DNA from: VGPE01 sp031431395
GTDB lineage: Bacteria; Chloroflexota; Limnocylindria; Limnocylindrales; CSP1-4
Reading direction: 5' to 3'
Assembly (NCBI GenBank): GCA_031431395.1
Contig: JANPDJ010000161.1
Span: 1-18,948 of the forward strand
DNA length: 18,948 bases
Shown here: positions 1 to 8,332 of the stretch, one piece after another
Layout: every line of letters starts with the position of its first letter
Numbering within the stretch: the first letter of the stretch is position 1
Notes under the pieces: model-generated
Databases searched by the model: none
Told to the model about the DNA's origin: nothing
The model's input: the letters and a program-made list of their open reading frames with translations, nothing else
Position numbers and translations under genes: made by a program

Positions 1-1503
1 GAATCGGCCATCTTCGACCCCGTGAACATCCGGCGAACCGGGCAACGGTATGCCCTGCGCTCCGAGGCGAGTCTTCGGTTCGAGAAGGGCCAGGAATTCT
101 CGCTGGCGCGCGTGGGCGCGGACCGGGTCGCCCAGTTCCTCGCGGAATGGGCCGGCGGGTCGGTGGCGCCGGGGCGGGTTGACACCGCGGCCGCCGAACC
201 GGATCGAACACGCGTCGCCTTTCGCCCGGCGCGGGTCAACCGCCTGCTGGGATCGGCCATCCCGGCCGCCGAGCAAACAGATCTGCTGGTCCGCGTGGGG
301 ATCCAGACGGAACCTGCGCCGCCCGGCACCCCCATCGTCGTCAGCGGGCCGCCCACGCCGCATGTGATCGAGACCGCTCCCGAGGAAGCCGCCGGGATCC
401 TGGTCGCCCTGGTGCCGACGTGGCGGCGCGACCTGGCCATCGAGATGGACGTCGCCGAAGAGGTGGCGCGTGTTCGCGGCTACGAGCAGACACCGGGCAC
501 GCTGCCGGATACGCCGATGCCCTCCTTCCGGCCGTCGCCGCTCCAGGTGCGCGATGAACTGCGCGAAGCTCTCGCCGGCGCGGGGCTGTCAGAGGTGGTT
601 ACGCACGCCCTGGTCGCCCCGGAGCGCGACGAGCGTCTCAACTGGCCGGTGGCCGCGGCAAATGGCGTGATCGGGGAAGGCAGCGCCGCCTGGGACACGA
701 TTCGCGTCGTGAACCCGCTCTCCAGCCAGCACTCCGTGCTGCGGCGCGACCTGATCGGCAGCCTGCTGGACGTCCTCTCGACGAACCTCCGACAGGGCCG
801 CGATGATGTCGCGATCTTCGAGATCGGCAAGGGCTACGGCCTGGCGTCCGGCGCGACCCACGAATGGTGGCGCCTGGGAATCGTGGTCACCGGAGCGGCC
901 GAGCCCCGTGCGTGGAACCGGCAGTTCCGGGCATACGACCACGACGACCTCAAGGGTATCGTGGAACTGGTGTGCCGCGAACTGGGCCTCGGCCACCCGG
1001 TCTACGAACCGTTCCGCGATGGGTACCCGCTTCATCCAGGTCGTGCAGCGCGTGTCGGCGCGATGCAATCGGACGGTGGCGGCCCGACCCTCGCGGGCAT
1101 CGTTGGAGAGTTGCACCCCGGCGTCCTTGACGCCTGGGAAATCCGTTCCGAGCGGGTCGTGGCCGCAGAATTGGCCGTCTTCGGGCTGGGTGCCGGCCAG
1201 CTGCCCTGGGTGAAGGCGTCGCCTGTGCCGAGGTTCCCGGCCGTGGAACGCGACTTCGCCATCGTCGTGCCCGGGGATCGGCCGGCGGTCACCCTCGAGA
1301 ACGCCATTCGTGACGCCGCGGGCGAGCTGCTGCGTGACGTTCGACTGTTCGATATCTACACCATGCCGGATGGCGGGCGCAGTCTTGCGTTCCGCGTCCA
1401 GTTCCAGGCGCACGATCGAACACTGGCGGAGAGCGAGATCGAAAGCGTCGTGGCGTCCGTTGTCAGGGCGTTGGAGGGATTGGGCGGCCGCCTGCGGACG
1501 TGA
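1..1503 (+). CDS. pheT: Phenylalanine--tRNA ligase beta subunit (5' end outside window)
   Basis: The beta subunit of the alpha2-beta2 enzyme that charges tRNA-Phe in the cytoplasm. The frame is open from base 1 and begins inside the protein, with ESAIFDPVNIRRTG followed by RSEASLRFEKG, a signature of the PheT B3/B4 editing region, so the gene starts upstream. Next comes a B5-type domain ending in PTWRRDLAIEMDVAEEVARVRGYE, whose acidic residues bind Mg in the family. The C-terminus, from about base 1200, is the FDX-ACB anticodon-binding domain (PRFPAVERDFAIVV to GRLRT). About 500 residues are present of a usual 790-820. In most bacteria pheS lies directly upstream, which cannot be seen here. 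The gene ends with TGA, 54 bp before the next start. Family assignment is secure. Confidence 0.96.
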   Translation, partial: ESAIFDPVNIRRTGQRYALRSEASLRFEKGQEFSLARVGADRVAQFLAEWAGGSVAPGRVDTAAAEPDRTRVAFRPARVNRLLGSAIPAAEQTDLLVRVGIQTEPAPPGTPIVVSGPPTPHVIETAPEEAAGILVALVPTWRRDLAIEMDVAEEVARVRGYEQTPGTLPDTPMPSFRPSPLQVRDELREALAGAGLSEVVTHALVAPERDERLNWPVAAANGVIGEGSAAWDTIRVVNPLSSQHSVLRRDLIGSLLDVLSTNLRQGRDDVAIFEIGKGYGLASGATHEWWRLGIVVTGAAEPRAWNRQFRAYDHDDLKGIVELVCRELGLGHPVYEPFRDGYPLHPGRAARVGAMQSDGGGPTLAGIVGELHPGVLDAWEIRSERVVAAELAVFGLGAGQLPWVKASPVPRFPAVERDFAIVVPGDRPAVTLENAIRDAAGELLRDVRLFDIYTMPDGGRSLAFRVQFQAHDRTLAESEIESVVASVVRALEGLGGRLRT

Positions 1504-1557
1504 TCGTCCGTATGCTCCAACGGACCTCGTGGTGCCTGCCGATCGCCCATCCGACCG

Positions 1558-2232
1558 ATGGCCGCCGCGGAAGTACGGGTTACGGGGAACGCGACGGCTG
1601 ATACGCTCACGGCCGGACGGACTCCTGGGCAGGCCCCGCGAGCGTCCGCAAACCGGTGGCCGAACCTGAATTACGAGAACCTCTTCGATCTCCTCGTGAT
1701 GCTGCTGCTCATGGCCGCCTTCATCCTCGGCTACCTGCAGGGCAGTATCCGGCGGCTGCTCGGGATCGTCTCGGTCCTGTTTTCCTTCGTTCTCGCGGCC
1801 CAGGTTCGGGGGCCGCTGGGTGATTTCCTGATCGGCAACTGGACGCAGTTCCTGCCCGAGTACAGCCGGATGCTGGCGTTCGGCGTCGTGTTCTTCATCA
1901 TCTCGCTTGCGTTCACACTGCTGATCCAGAACGTCTACGAGCGCAGTCCCGTGCTGCCGCGGTTCACCTACGTGGATCCGCTGCTCGGTGGGGTTTTGGG
2001 GATGGTCCAGGCGGGCATCATCATCGGGGCGGGCGTCATGATCCTGGACTCGTACTTCCTGGGTGTCGGAACCACGCTTCGACCGGCCGAGCTGCTGTTC
2101 CTCCGCGATTTCGCGCATGCCATCGACGTCTCACAGGCGGCCCGGATTTACCGGCACGACCTGATCCCGGCGTTCTTCGTCCTCCTGGGGGGCCTCATCC
2201 CCGAGGACGTCCGCGCCGTTTTTGCGAAATGA
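1558..2232 (+). CDS. cvpA: CvpA-family (colicin V production-like) membrane protein
   Basis: A 224-residue predicted inner-membrane protein. Hydrophobic segments lie at about residues 43-61, 66-83, 104-124 and 143-163. The first pair follows the CvpA pattern: NLFDLLVMLLLMAAFILGYLQG, then RRLLGIVSVLFSF. A re-entrant hydrophobic stretch sits near 203-213. The biochemical role of the CvpA family is poorly defined; it has been linked to colicin V export, envelope stress and, by gene neighbourhood, to mutS2. The first 37 residues are Ala/Thr/Gly-rich and not conserved-looking. No Shine-Dalgarno precedes ATG 1558, so the true start could lie elsewhere, but I see no better in-frame ATG or GTG before the first membrane segment. 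The gene sits between pheT and mpg on the same strand. Confidence 0.8.
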   Translation: MAAAEVRVTGNATADTLTAGRTPGQAPRASANRWPNLNYENLFDLLVMLLLMAAFILGYLQGSIRRLLGIVSVLFSFVLAAQVRGPLGDFLIGNWTQFLPEYSRMLAFGVVFFIISLAFTLLIQNVYERSPVLPRFTYVDPLLGGVLGMVQAGIIIGAGVMILDSYFLGVGTTLRPAELLFLRDFAHAIDVSQAARIYRHDLIPAFFVLLGGLIPEDVRAVFAK

Positions 2233-2244
2233 ACCGCCCGGCCT

Positions 2245-2249
2245 GAGGG
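2245..2249 (+). promoter_or_regulatory. Shine-Dalgarno of mpg
   Basis: GAGGG lies 8 nt upstream of GTG 2258. It favours that GTG over the earlier in-frame TTG at 2222, which would overlap the cvpA end. Confidence 0.5.
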
Positions 2250-2257
2250 CGGCTGCG

Positions 2258-2944
2258 GTGTTCCCGCGCGGGCTGCTTGCGGAAGCGACGCTGGAGGCTG
2301 GACGCCAGCTCCTGGGTGCACGACTGGTCCGCGAGGACGCCGGCGGACTGCGCGTCGGCCGCATCGTGGAAGTGGAGGCGTACGTCGGCGTCGAGGATCT
2401 CGCGTCGCACGCCCGTTTCGGTCGAACGAACCGCAACGCGGTGATGTTCGGGCCGCCCGGGTGGGCCTACGTGTACCTTGTCTACGGGATGTACGAATGC
2501 CTCAACGTGGTTACAGAGCCTGCGGGCCAGCCGGCTGCGCTCCTCATCCGCGCCGTTGAGCCCATCGAGGGCGCGATTCTGATGCGCAATGCGCGCCTGC
2601 GGTGGGCTGCTCTTCGGAGCCACAATGCCGAGCGCGCGGCGGAGCGCCTCGGAGGCCTGCCGGATGACCGGCTGGCCAGCGGGCCGGGCCTGGTAACCCT
2701 GGCATTCGGCATCGGGCGCGCCGATTCCGGGTCGGACCTGTGCGATTCCCATGCGACCCTCCGGCTGGAGCGTCGAGGGGTCGGTGACCGCACGCCGCAG
2801 GTCGTCACGACGGAGCGTATCGGGATCGACTACGCGCCTGCGGCCTGGCGCGATCGTGCGTGGCGGCTCCTGGACGCCGGCAGTTCGTCAGTCTCCGGGC
2901 GCACGTCCGGTTCGGGTCGGCGGCCCGCACGCTGGACGTCGTGA
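2258..2944 (+). CDS. mpg: 3-methyladenine (alkyladenine) DNA glycosylase, AAG/MPG family
   Basis: A monofunctional base-excision-repair glycosylase that removes alkylated and deaminated purines such as 3-methyladenine and hypoxanthine. Numbering from GTG 2258 (228 aa), the family signature IVEVEAYVGVEDLASHARFG places the presumed water-activating Glu at 40, Tyr at 42 and His at 51. It is followed by GPPGWAYVYLVYGMYECLNVV with Asn83, and later by SGPGLVTLAFGI and RIGIDYAPAAWRDRAWR. Length is close to the usual 190-230 residues; the last 18 residues are Ser/Gly/Arg-rich. The start is chosen for its upstream GAGGG and because VFPRGLLAEATLEAGRQLLG matches the usual N-terminus. A TTG at 2222 would add 12 residues. 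The stop TGA (2942-2944) overlaps the mutS2 ATG, so the two genes are probably translationally coupled. Confidence 0.92.
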   Translation: MFPRGLLAEATLEAGRQLLGARLVREDAGGLRVGRIVEVEAYVGVEDLASHARFGRTNRNAVMFGPPGWAYVYLVYGMYECLNVVTEPAGQPAALLIRAVEPIEGAILMRNARLRWAALRSHNAERAAERLGGLPDDRLASGPGLVTLAFGIGRADSGSDLCDSHATLRLERRGVGDRTPQVVTTERIGIDYAPAAWRDRAWRLLDAGSSSVSGRTSGSGRRPARWTS

Positions 2945-5337
2945 TGGACGCACGATCCGTCGCCCTCCTTGAGTTTCCCCAGGTCCGCGCCCGGCTTGCC
3001 GACCTGACCTCCTTCCCACCGAGCCGCCGGAAGGCAGAGGCGCTGGAGCCGGTTGCGGACCGCGTGCTTGTCGACCGCGGGCTCGACGAGACGGACCAGT
3101 GCCGGGACCTCCTGAGCGAACGCCCAAGCGTCGGGATCGGTGCCGCGCACGATATCGGACCATGGGTTGAACGGGCTGCGCGGGGCGGGCGCCTGGAATC
3201 TGCCCAGTTCATGGAGATCGCAGAAACGCTGGACGCAGTGGCGCGCCTGGGAGCGTCCCTTGCTGAAGAGCGGCGGCCCCTGCTCCGTGACGTCGCGCGA
3301 GACCTGCAGCCGCTGCCCGCGCTGCGGTCCACCCTGGCCCGCTCGTTCGACCCGATCGGCGAGTTGCTCGATACCGCGTCGCCGCGTCTCGGCGGACTTC
3401 GCGGGGCCGTCCGCGTCGCCTACGACCGGCTGCGACGGCGACTCGATCAGCTCGTCAATACCTCGGAACTGGGCAGTGCGCTCCAGGACGCGATCGTGAC
3501 GCTGCGCAACGGGCGCTACGTGATCCCGATCAAGGCCGATGCGCGGAACCGCGTGAAGGGCATCGTCCACGATGCGTCGTCCAGCGGTCAGACGCTCTTC
3601 ATGGAGCCCCTGGTCGCGGTGGAACTCGGGAATGCGTGGCGCGAGGCACAAGTGGCGGAACGCGTCGAGATCGAACGCATTCTCGACGAGCTGTCTGCCA
3701 TGGTTGCGGCAAACGCGATGTCGCTGCGCGACTCGCTTGATGCCCTGGCACGTTTCGACTTCTGGGCGGCGAAGGCCCAGCTTGCGGCGGACATGGACGG
3801 CGTTCGCGCCGCAAGATCGCCCCGCGCAGAAGTGGTCCTGCTCAGCGCCCGTCATCCGGGACTCACTGGCAAGGTGGTCCCCATCGACATCCGGCTGGGA
3901 CAGGGCTATAGCGCGCTCGTGGTGACGGGCCCGAATACCGGCGGCAAGACGGTCACACTGAGGACGCTCGGCCTGCTGAGCCTCATGAACCAGGCCGGCC
4001 TGCATGTGCCGGCGGCCGCCGGGACGAGCCTGCCGATCTTCCGTGACGTGTTCGCGGACATCGGCGACGAGCAATCCATCGCCCAGTCGCTATCGACGTT
4101 CTCCGGACATCTCCGCTCGATCATCCGGATCGTGGAGCAGGCGGGACCGGGAACCCTGGTGCTCCTCGACGAGCTTGGTGCCGGAACGGATCCCATGGAA
4201 GGCTCCGCCCTTGCGCAGGCCCTGCTGGACTTCTTCATCCGTGCGGGCGCCCTCGTGGCCGCCACGACGCATTACGCGGAGTTGAAGGCATACGCCCACA
4301 CCACGCCCGACGCCCGCAACGCAGCCGTGGAGTTCGACATCGAGACGCTCTCGCCCACCTACCGGCTCACGATCGGCCTGCCCGGCGGCAGCCAGGCATT
4401 CGCGATCGCGGAGCGCCTGGGCCTTCCCGACGCGATCGTCCACGACGCGCGCTCGCGACTCACGGAGGGCCAGCAGGCGTTCGAGGCGACCCTGGCGTCG
4501 ATCAAGGCAACGCAGGACGCCACCGCCGAAGCGCTGGATCGCGCGCGCGCCGCAGAGCGCCGGGCGGCGGAGGCGATGCACGGCGCGGACGAGGAGCGCC
4601 GGCGGGCGCGTCGCGAGCGTGATGATGCGGTTGCCGCGGCAAGGCTGGAGGCGGAGCGCCTCGTGAGCCAATTGCGCGAGGAGGTGCGCGCGACGCGCCT
4701 TGCGCTCGAGCGCCAGACCATCACCGCGCAGGGGATCGACCAGTCACTGGCGCGCGCTGAGGATCACCTGGGGCGCCTGCCCGAGCTTCCGGTGGTCCCG
4801 GCGCCCGTCGCGGTACGGCCGGCAGCCTGGCGACTGGGGGACCGCGCCCACAGCCGGAGTGGTGGCTGGGAAGGCCGGATCATCGCCCTGGAACGCGGTG
4901 GCCGGCGCGCGACCCTCGAATCAGGAGGGATTCGCGTCACCGTGGACATCGAGGACCTGGACCTGGCCGTCGGGACAGCACCCGGAGGGTCCACCAGCAC
5001 AGGTCTGGCGGGCACGCAGCGGGCCGGTGCCGGGGAGTCAGCCCAGCCGGGCGGCTCTGCGTCGGCATCGGCCATCCGGTTGGACCGCGTTCGGAGCGTC
5101 GCTTCGTCGCTGGATCTCCGCGGCGCGAGGGTCGAGGAGGCGCTCGAACTCTTTGGGCGCTACCTGGATGACGCCGCGCTTGCCGGACTGGACAAGGTGC
5201 TGATCATCCACGGCATGGGTACGGGCGCCCTGCGCGACGCGGTCCGGGAGGCGGCCGCCGGCCATCCGCTCGTGAAGAGCCTGCGGCCGGGCGAACGAGG
5301 CGAGGGCGGCGACGGGGCAACCATCGTCAACCTCTAG
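2944..5337 (+). CDS. mutS2: MutS2 family DNA/ribosome-processing ATPase with Smr domain
   Basis: A 797-residue MutS2. The family binds branched DNA and limits homologous recombination in some species; in Bacillus subtilis it also acts on collided ribosomes. It does not perform mismatch repair. Seen here: an N-terminal core with SSGQTLFMEPLVAVELGN, Walker A GPNTGGKT at residues 329-336, Walker B LVLLDE near 405-410, and the ABC-type signature region ELGAGTDPMEGSALAQ. A long charged coiled coil covers about residues 510-610. A Gly/Ser-rich linker (about 678-720) leads to a C-terminal Smr nuclease domain with LDLRG at 723-727 and HGMGTGALR from 756. The frame stays open upstream to 2860, but ATG 2944 overlaps the mpg stop (TGATG) and begins the usual N-terminus, so it is preferred over GTG 2941 or further upstream. 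Confidence 0.96.
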   Translation: MDARSVALLEFPQVRARLADLTSFPPSRRKAEALEPVADRVLVDRGLDETDQCRDLLSERPSVGIGAAHDIGPWVERAARGGRLESAQFMEIAETLDAVARLGASLAEERRPLLRDVARDLQPLPALRSTLARSFDPIGELLDTASPRLGGLRGAVRVAYDRLRRRLDQLVNTSELGSALQDAIVTLRNGRYVIPIKADARNRVKGIVHDASSSGQTLFMEPLVAVELGNAWREAQVAERVEIERILDELSAMVAANAMSLRDSLDALARFDFWAAKAQLAADMDGVRAARSPRAEVVLLSARHPGLTGKVVPIDIRLGQGYSALVVTGPNTGGKTVTLRTLGLLSLMNQAGLHVPAAAGTSLPIFRDVFADIGDEQSIAQSLSTFSGHLRSIIRIVEQAGPGTLVLLDELGAGTDPMEGSALAQALLDFFIRAGALVAATTHYAELKAYAHTTPDARNAAVEFDIETLSPTYRLTIGLPGGSQAFAIAERLGLPDAIVHDARSRLTEGQQAFEATLASIKATQDATAEALDRARAAERRAAEAMHGADEERRRARRERDDAVAAARLEAERLVSQLREEVRATRLALERQTITAQGIDQSLARAEDHLGRLPELPVVPAPVAVRPAAWRLGDRAHSRSGGWEGRIIALERGGRRATLESGGIRVTVDIEDLDLAVGTAPGGSTSTGLAGTQRAGAGESAQPGGSASASAIRLDRVRSVASSLDLRGARVEEALELFGRYLDDAALAGLDKVLIIHGMGTGALRDAVREAAAGHPLVKSLRPGERGEGGDGATIVNL

Positions 5338-5377
5338 AACCGGCCACGGCGCCGCGGCAGGGCGGCACGGCCCGATT

Positions 5378-8305
5378 TCAGACTGAGGCCTGCGGCACCG
5401 TGGGTTCGGGGGTTGGGCCGGGCGGTTTCGTGGGCTTTCCCGTGGGGGCCGCGCTTGGCTCCGGCGTAGGCTCCGGCGCCGGCGATTCCGTTGGAGGCGC
5501 CGCGGTGGGGCAGGGGATGGGCTGCCCGTTCTGGTCCAGCACGGGGGTTCCGTCCGGGTTGAGCACGATGCCACCCGGCGGGCAGTCGACGGACGGCGGC
5601 GAGGTGGGGCACGGGATGGGCTGACCGAACAGGTCGAGTGCGACCGTCCCGTCCGCATTCAGCTGGACTCCGCCCGGCGGGCAGGTACCCGAGTCGAAGC
5701 TGGGTGACGGCGACACAGGGCCCGGGGTGCACGTGTCCGTAGGCGGGAATGGTGCGCCCCAGCTGGCGCCGTATGGCTGGAAGCCGCCCTGGTAGAAGTA
5801 GGCCGTGGCGGTCTTCTTGTCCTTCGCCGGTCCACCGCGGACTCCTGCGCCCTTCTTGGCCCGGGCGATCCAGCCCTGGTCGGCTTTCTGCCAGATGGGG
5901 AACCCCGCTTCAACGCCGGACAGATCCAGGAAGCCCTGCGTCTCCATGGGACCGGCGCAGCCGTCTGCCCAGAGCATGCCCGTCGCGCTGTCCACGTCGA
6001 TGCCGACCTTCGTGTCATCGCGTTTCGTCGGCACGGTGCCTTCGATAAAGAGCTCTTCGACGGTCTGTGTCGAGAAGGGTCCCGGAAGGAGTCCGGTCCA
6101 TGCGTCCACGGTCGCACGCACGATGTTCGGCGGCTCCTCGAACGTGCCGGCGGGATGCGTCTTCACGACCTCGGTCAGGAATGCCTGGTACAGCGGTGCC
6201 GTGGACTCCAGCGAGAACACGCCCTTGGTCCTGGTGTTGTCGCTGTTACCCATCCACACGCCGATCGCGATGGCTGGAGCGTTGGGATCTTCCGGGGGCG
6301 CGAGGAACCCGTATGCCGAGAGGTCTTTGGTGTCGTTGGTCGTACCGGTCTTGAGGGCGGCATTCACATGAGCGCCCTTGGAAATGATCTCGAACTTGCC
6401 CCAGTAGGGGTTGACCGACGGGATGGTGTTGCCGGCGAGGATGTCCGACATCAGGAAGGCTGCCTGGGGGCTGACGACCTGGAAGCCCTTGATCCTGGCC
6501 GTGCGCGATGGGTAGATCTGGACACCCTCGGTGTCCACGATGGTGGCGATGGTGGTCTGGGGCATGAGGACCCCGCCGTTGGCGATCGCGCCGTACGCCG
6601 CCACGAGGTCCTTGGGATGCACTTCCAGCGTCCCCAGCGCGACAGACGAGCCCGGATCTATGCCCTCGGGGAACGTCAGGCCGAACCGGCGAGAAACGTC
6701 GAGCACGTGCTCCGGGGTGTTGATGATGGCGGCCTTGACGGCCGGGATGTTCAGCGAGAACTGGAGTGCCTGCCGCATGCGCAAGGGGCCGCGCTCCTGA
6801 CCGTCGGCGTCCGTGGGGATGAAGCCGTCGGGAGGCGCACCCGGAGTGAAGTTGGTCGTGACGTCCATGAACATCGTGGCCGGGGTGATGGTCCGATCCT
6901 CGAAGCCAATGATGTAGTTGATGGGCTTCATCGCGGAACCCGGCTGCCGCCAGCCGTCGGCCAGGACGTCGAACTGCGGCTGGAACTGTTTGGACTTCAC
7001 CGGCGAGTAGTACGAGGCGCTGCCCACGTAGGCCAGGATCTCGCCCGTCCGGTAGTCGATCGCAACCAGCGCACCGTTGTGGATGTTCTTCTCGCGCAGC
7101 TTGACGATCCAGTCCGCGTTGGTGATCCCGCGGCTCTTCAGGTAGGCCTCCGTGTTGGTCGCGTTGGGTCCGAGGACGGCAGCCTGGACCCATTTCTCGG
7201 CCGTCTGCTGCATCTTCCAGTCCAGCGTGGTGGTGACCCGGTAGCCGCCGGTATCCACCTTGTCGCAGTTGGACGGATCCTGCGGGCACAGGATTTCGGC
7301 CAGCTGCTTGCGCACCTGCCACACGAAGTGCGGAGCGCGCCAGTTGGCCAGGACCTGCGGCACGAGGATGACCGGTTCCTTCTTGGCGGCTTCCAGCTGG
7401 GCATCCGTGATGGCCCCGGTCTCGCCCACCGCGGTGAGCACCCGGTTGGCCTTCATCCGCTCAAGCACCAGGTTGCGCCGGACCACGATGGGCGAATCCG
7501 GCGGCACAACGAGGATCGTCTTGCCGTTGGCGTCAGTTTGCTGATCGGCGTTCTTGACGAGGTCGAAACTGCTGGGCGACTGCGGGATGGCGGCCAGAAT
7601 GGCAGCCTGCGCAAGCGTGAGCTTCCTGAAGTCTGTCACTCCGAAGTAGCTCTTCGCGGCGGCAGCCACGCCGTAACTCTGGTTCCCGTAGAAATTCTGG
7701 TTGAGGTAGTACTCCATGATCTTCCGCTTGCCGGAATCCCCGGGGAATACTTCGGTCAGGCGGATGGACTGGATGATCTCCTTGATCTTGCGATCCACGT
7801 TGGAGCCGGCGAGGACGCTGTCCGGCAGCAGGCGAGCCCGCACCAGCTGCTGGGTGATCGTGGACGCGCCTCGTGACCGGCCGCGAATGGAGTCGTAGGC
7901 GGCGGAGACGATGGCCAGCGGGTCGAATCCGGCGTTGTCCCAGAACGTTCTGTCCTCGATGCTCGTCGTGGCATCGACCAGGATCCGGGGCATGTCGCTG
8001 AACTGGACGACCACGCGCTTCTGCTGCCCGAACCGCGCCAGCTCCACCTTGCCGGTGGAGTCGTAGACAACTGTCTGCTGGTCGAACGTGATCGCTTCCA
8101 GCAAGGTCTCCGGGTCGCCCAGGTCCCTGCTGTACACGGTGTAGCCGCTGACGGCAACCGTGAAGCCGATCAGGCCCACCAGGAGGAAGGTCCCGAAGAG
8201 CAGCAGGGGGATGGCGACGGCGATCTTGCTGGCGGTTCCCGCGCCGCTGCGGCGCCCGTTGCCGTTGCGCCGATGGCGCTGGCGCCGAGCGAGGCTGGTG
8301 TCCAT
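5378..8305 (-). CDS. Class A penicillin-binding protein (GT51 transglycosylase / transpeptidase) with repeat-bearing Pro-rich tail
   Basis: A 975-residue bifunctional peptidoglycan synthase anchored by one N-terminal membrane segment (about residues 28-56) after a very basic cytoplasmic tail. GT51 domain: EDRTFWDNAGFDPLA gives the catalytic Glu117, then RGASTITQQLVRARLLP and RKIMEYYLNQNFYG with the second Glu198. The usual His of EDxxFxxHxG is replaced here (WDNAG). Transpeptidase domain: SxxK is S457-A-M-K460 in QPGSAMKP, SxN is S517-L-N519, and KTGT is 652-655. After about residue 843 comes an extracellular Pro/Ser/Thr-rich tail with five Cys and two near-identical 27-residue modules (875-901 and 908-934). 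The frame stays open to 8623, but ATG 8305 gives the normal basic-tail-plus-anchor start; GTG 8317 is an alternative. The gene is divergent from tyrS and convergent with mutS2, 40 bp apart. Confidence 0.93.
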   Translation of the reverse strand: MDTSLARRQRHRRNGNGRRSGAGTASKIAVAIPLLLFGTFLLVGLIGFTVAVSGYTVYSRDLGDPETLLEAITFDQQTVVYDSTGKVELARFGQQKRVVVQFSDMPRILVDATTSIEDRTFWDNAGFDPLAIVSAAYDSIRGRSRGASTITQQLVRARLLPDSVLAGSNVDRKIKEIIQSIRLTEVFPGDSGKRKIMEYYLNQNFYGNQSYGVAAAAKSYFGVTDFRKLTLAQAAILAAIPQSPSSFDLVKNADQQTDANGKTILVVPPDSPIVVRRNLVLERMKANRVLTAVGETGAITDAQLEAAKKEPVILVPQVLANWRAPHFVWQVRKQLAEILCPQDPSNCDKVDTGGYRVTTTLDWKMQQTAEKWVQAAVLGPNATNTEAYLKSRGITNADWIVKLREKNIHNGALVAIDYRTGEILAYVGSASYYSPVKSKQFQPQFDVLADGWRQPGSAMKPINYIIGFEDRTITPATMFMDVTTNFTPGAPPDGFIPTDADGQERGPLRMRQALQFSLNIPAVKAAIINTPEHVLDVSRRFGLTFPEGIDPGSSVALGTLEVHPKDLVAAYGAIANGGVLMPQTTIATIVDTEGVQIYPSRTARIKGFQVVSPQAAFLMSDILAGNTIPSVNPYWGKFEIISKGAHVNAALKTGTTNDTKDLSAYGFLAPPEDPNAPAIAIGVWMGNSDNTRTKGVFSLESTAPLYQAFLTEVVKTHPAGTFEEPPNIVRATVDAWTGLLPGPFSTQTVEELFIEGTVPTKRDDTKVGIDVDSATGMLWADGCAGPMETQGFLDLSGVEAGFPIWQKADQGWIARAKKGAGVRGGPAKDKKTATAYFYQGGFQPYGASWGAPFPPTDTCTPGPVSPSPSFDSGTCPPGGVQLNADGTVALDLFGQPIPCPTSPPSVDCPPGGIVLNPDGTPVLDQNGQPIPCPTAAPPTESPAPEPTPEPSAAPTGKPTKPPGPTPEPTVPQASV
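5504..5584 (-). repeat. Tail module 2 of the penicillin-binding protein
   Basis: Encodes residues 908-934, of the form CPPGG-x2-LN-x-DGT-x2-LD-x2-GQPIPCPT. It is identical to module 1 at 20 of 27 positions. The following residues are Pro/Glu/Thr-rich up to the stop. Confidence 0.85.
5603..5683 (-). repeat. Tail module 1 of the penicillin-binding protein
   Basis: Encodes residues 875-901, the first copy of the Cys-bounded CPPGG...GQPIPCPT module. Spacing to the second copy is 33 residues (99 bp), consistent with an in-frame tandem duplication that has since diverged. Confidence 0.85.
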
Positions 8306-8320
8306 TCGGTTGGCCACGAT

Positions 8321-8326
8321 AGCATA
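8321..8326 (-). promoter_or_regulatory. Candidate -10 element of the penicillin-binding protein gene
   Basis: On the minus strand the hexamer reads TATGCT, 4 of 6 to TATAAT. A start point about 7 nt downstream would leave only about 9 nt before ATG 8305, and no Shine-Dalgarno is visible, so the transcript may be nearly leaderless. At a 17-bp spacing the -35 position (8344-8349) reads GTTCGG, a poor match that falls inside the inverted-repeat cluster. Confidence 0.3.
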
Positions 8327-8332
8327 GGACTG

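Noticed and set aside
1506..1525. Inverted repeat GTCCGT...ACGGAC after pheT, considered as a terminator
   Set aside because: Only 6 bp with an 8-nt loop and no T-tract; likely chance.
589..2118. Long open frame on the minus strand (509 codons) opposite pheT and cvpA
   Set aside because: Arg/Gln/His-rich, low-complexity product typical of an antisense shadow of high-G+C coding sequence; both plus-strand genes have clear family motifs.
2830..4074. 414-codon minus-strand frame opposite mutS2
   Set aside because: Shadow frame with Arg/Gln/His-rich product; MutS2 is intact on the other strand.
5338..5377. Short gap between convergent mutS2 and penicillin-binding protein genes, searched for a terminator
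   Set aside because: G+C-rich but no convincing stem followed by T residues.
6155..7876. 573-codon open frame on the plus strand inside the penicillin-binding protein gene
   Set aside because: Composition (Gly/Asp/Arg/Val/His-rich) has no domain-like pattern, and the opposite strand carries all class A penicillin-binding protein motifs.
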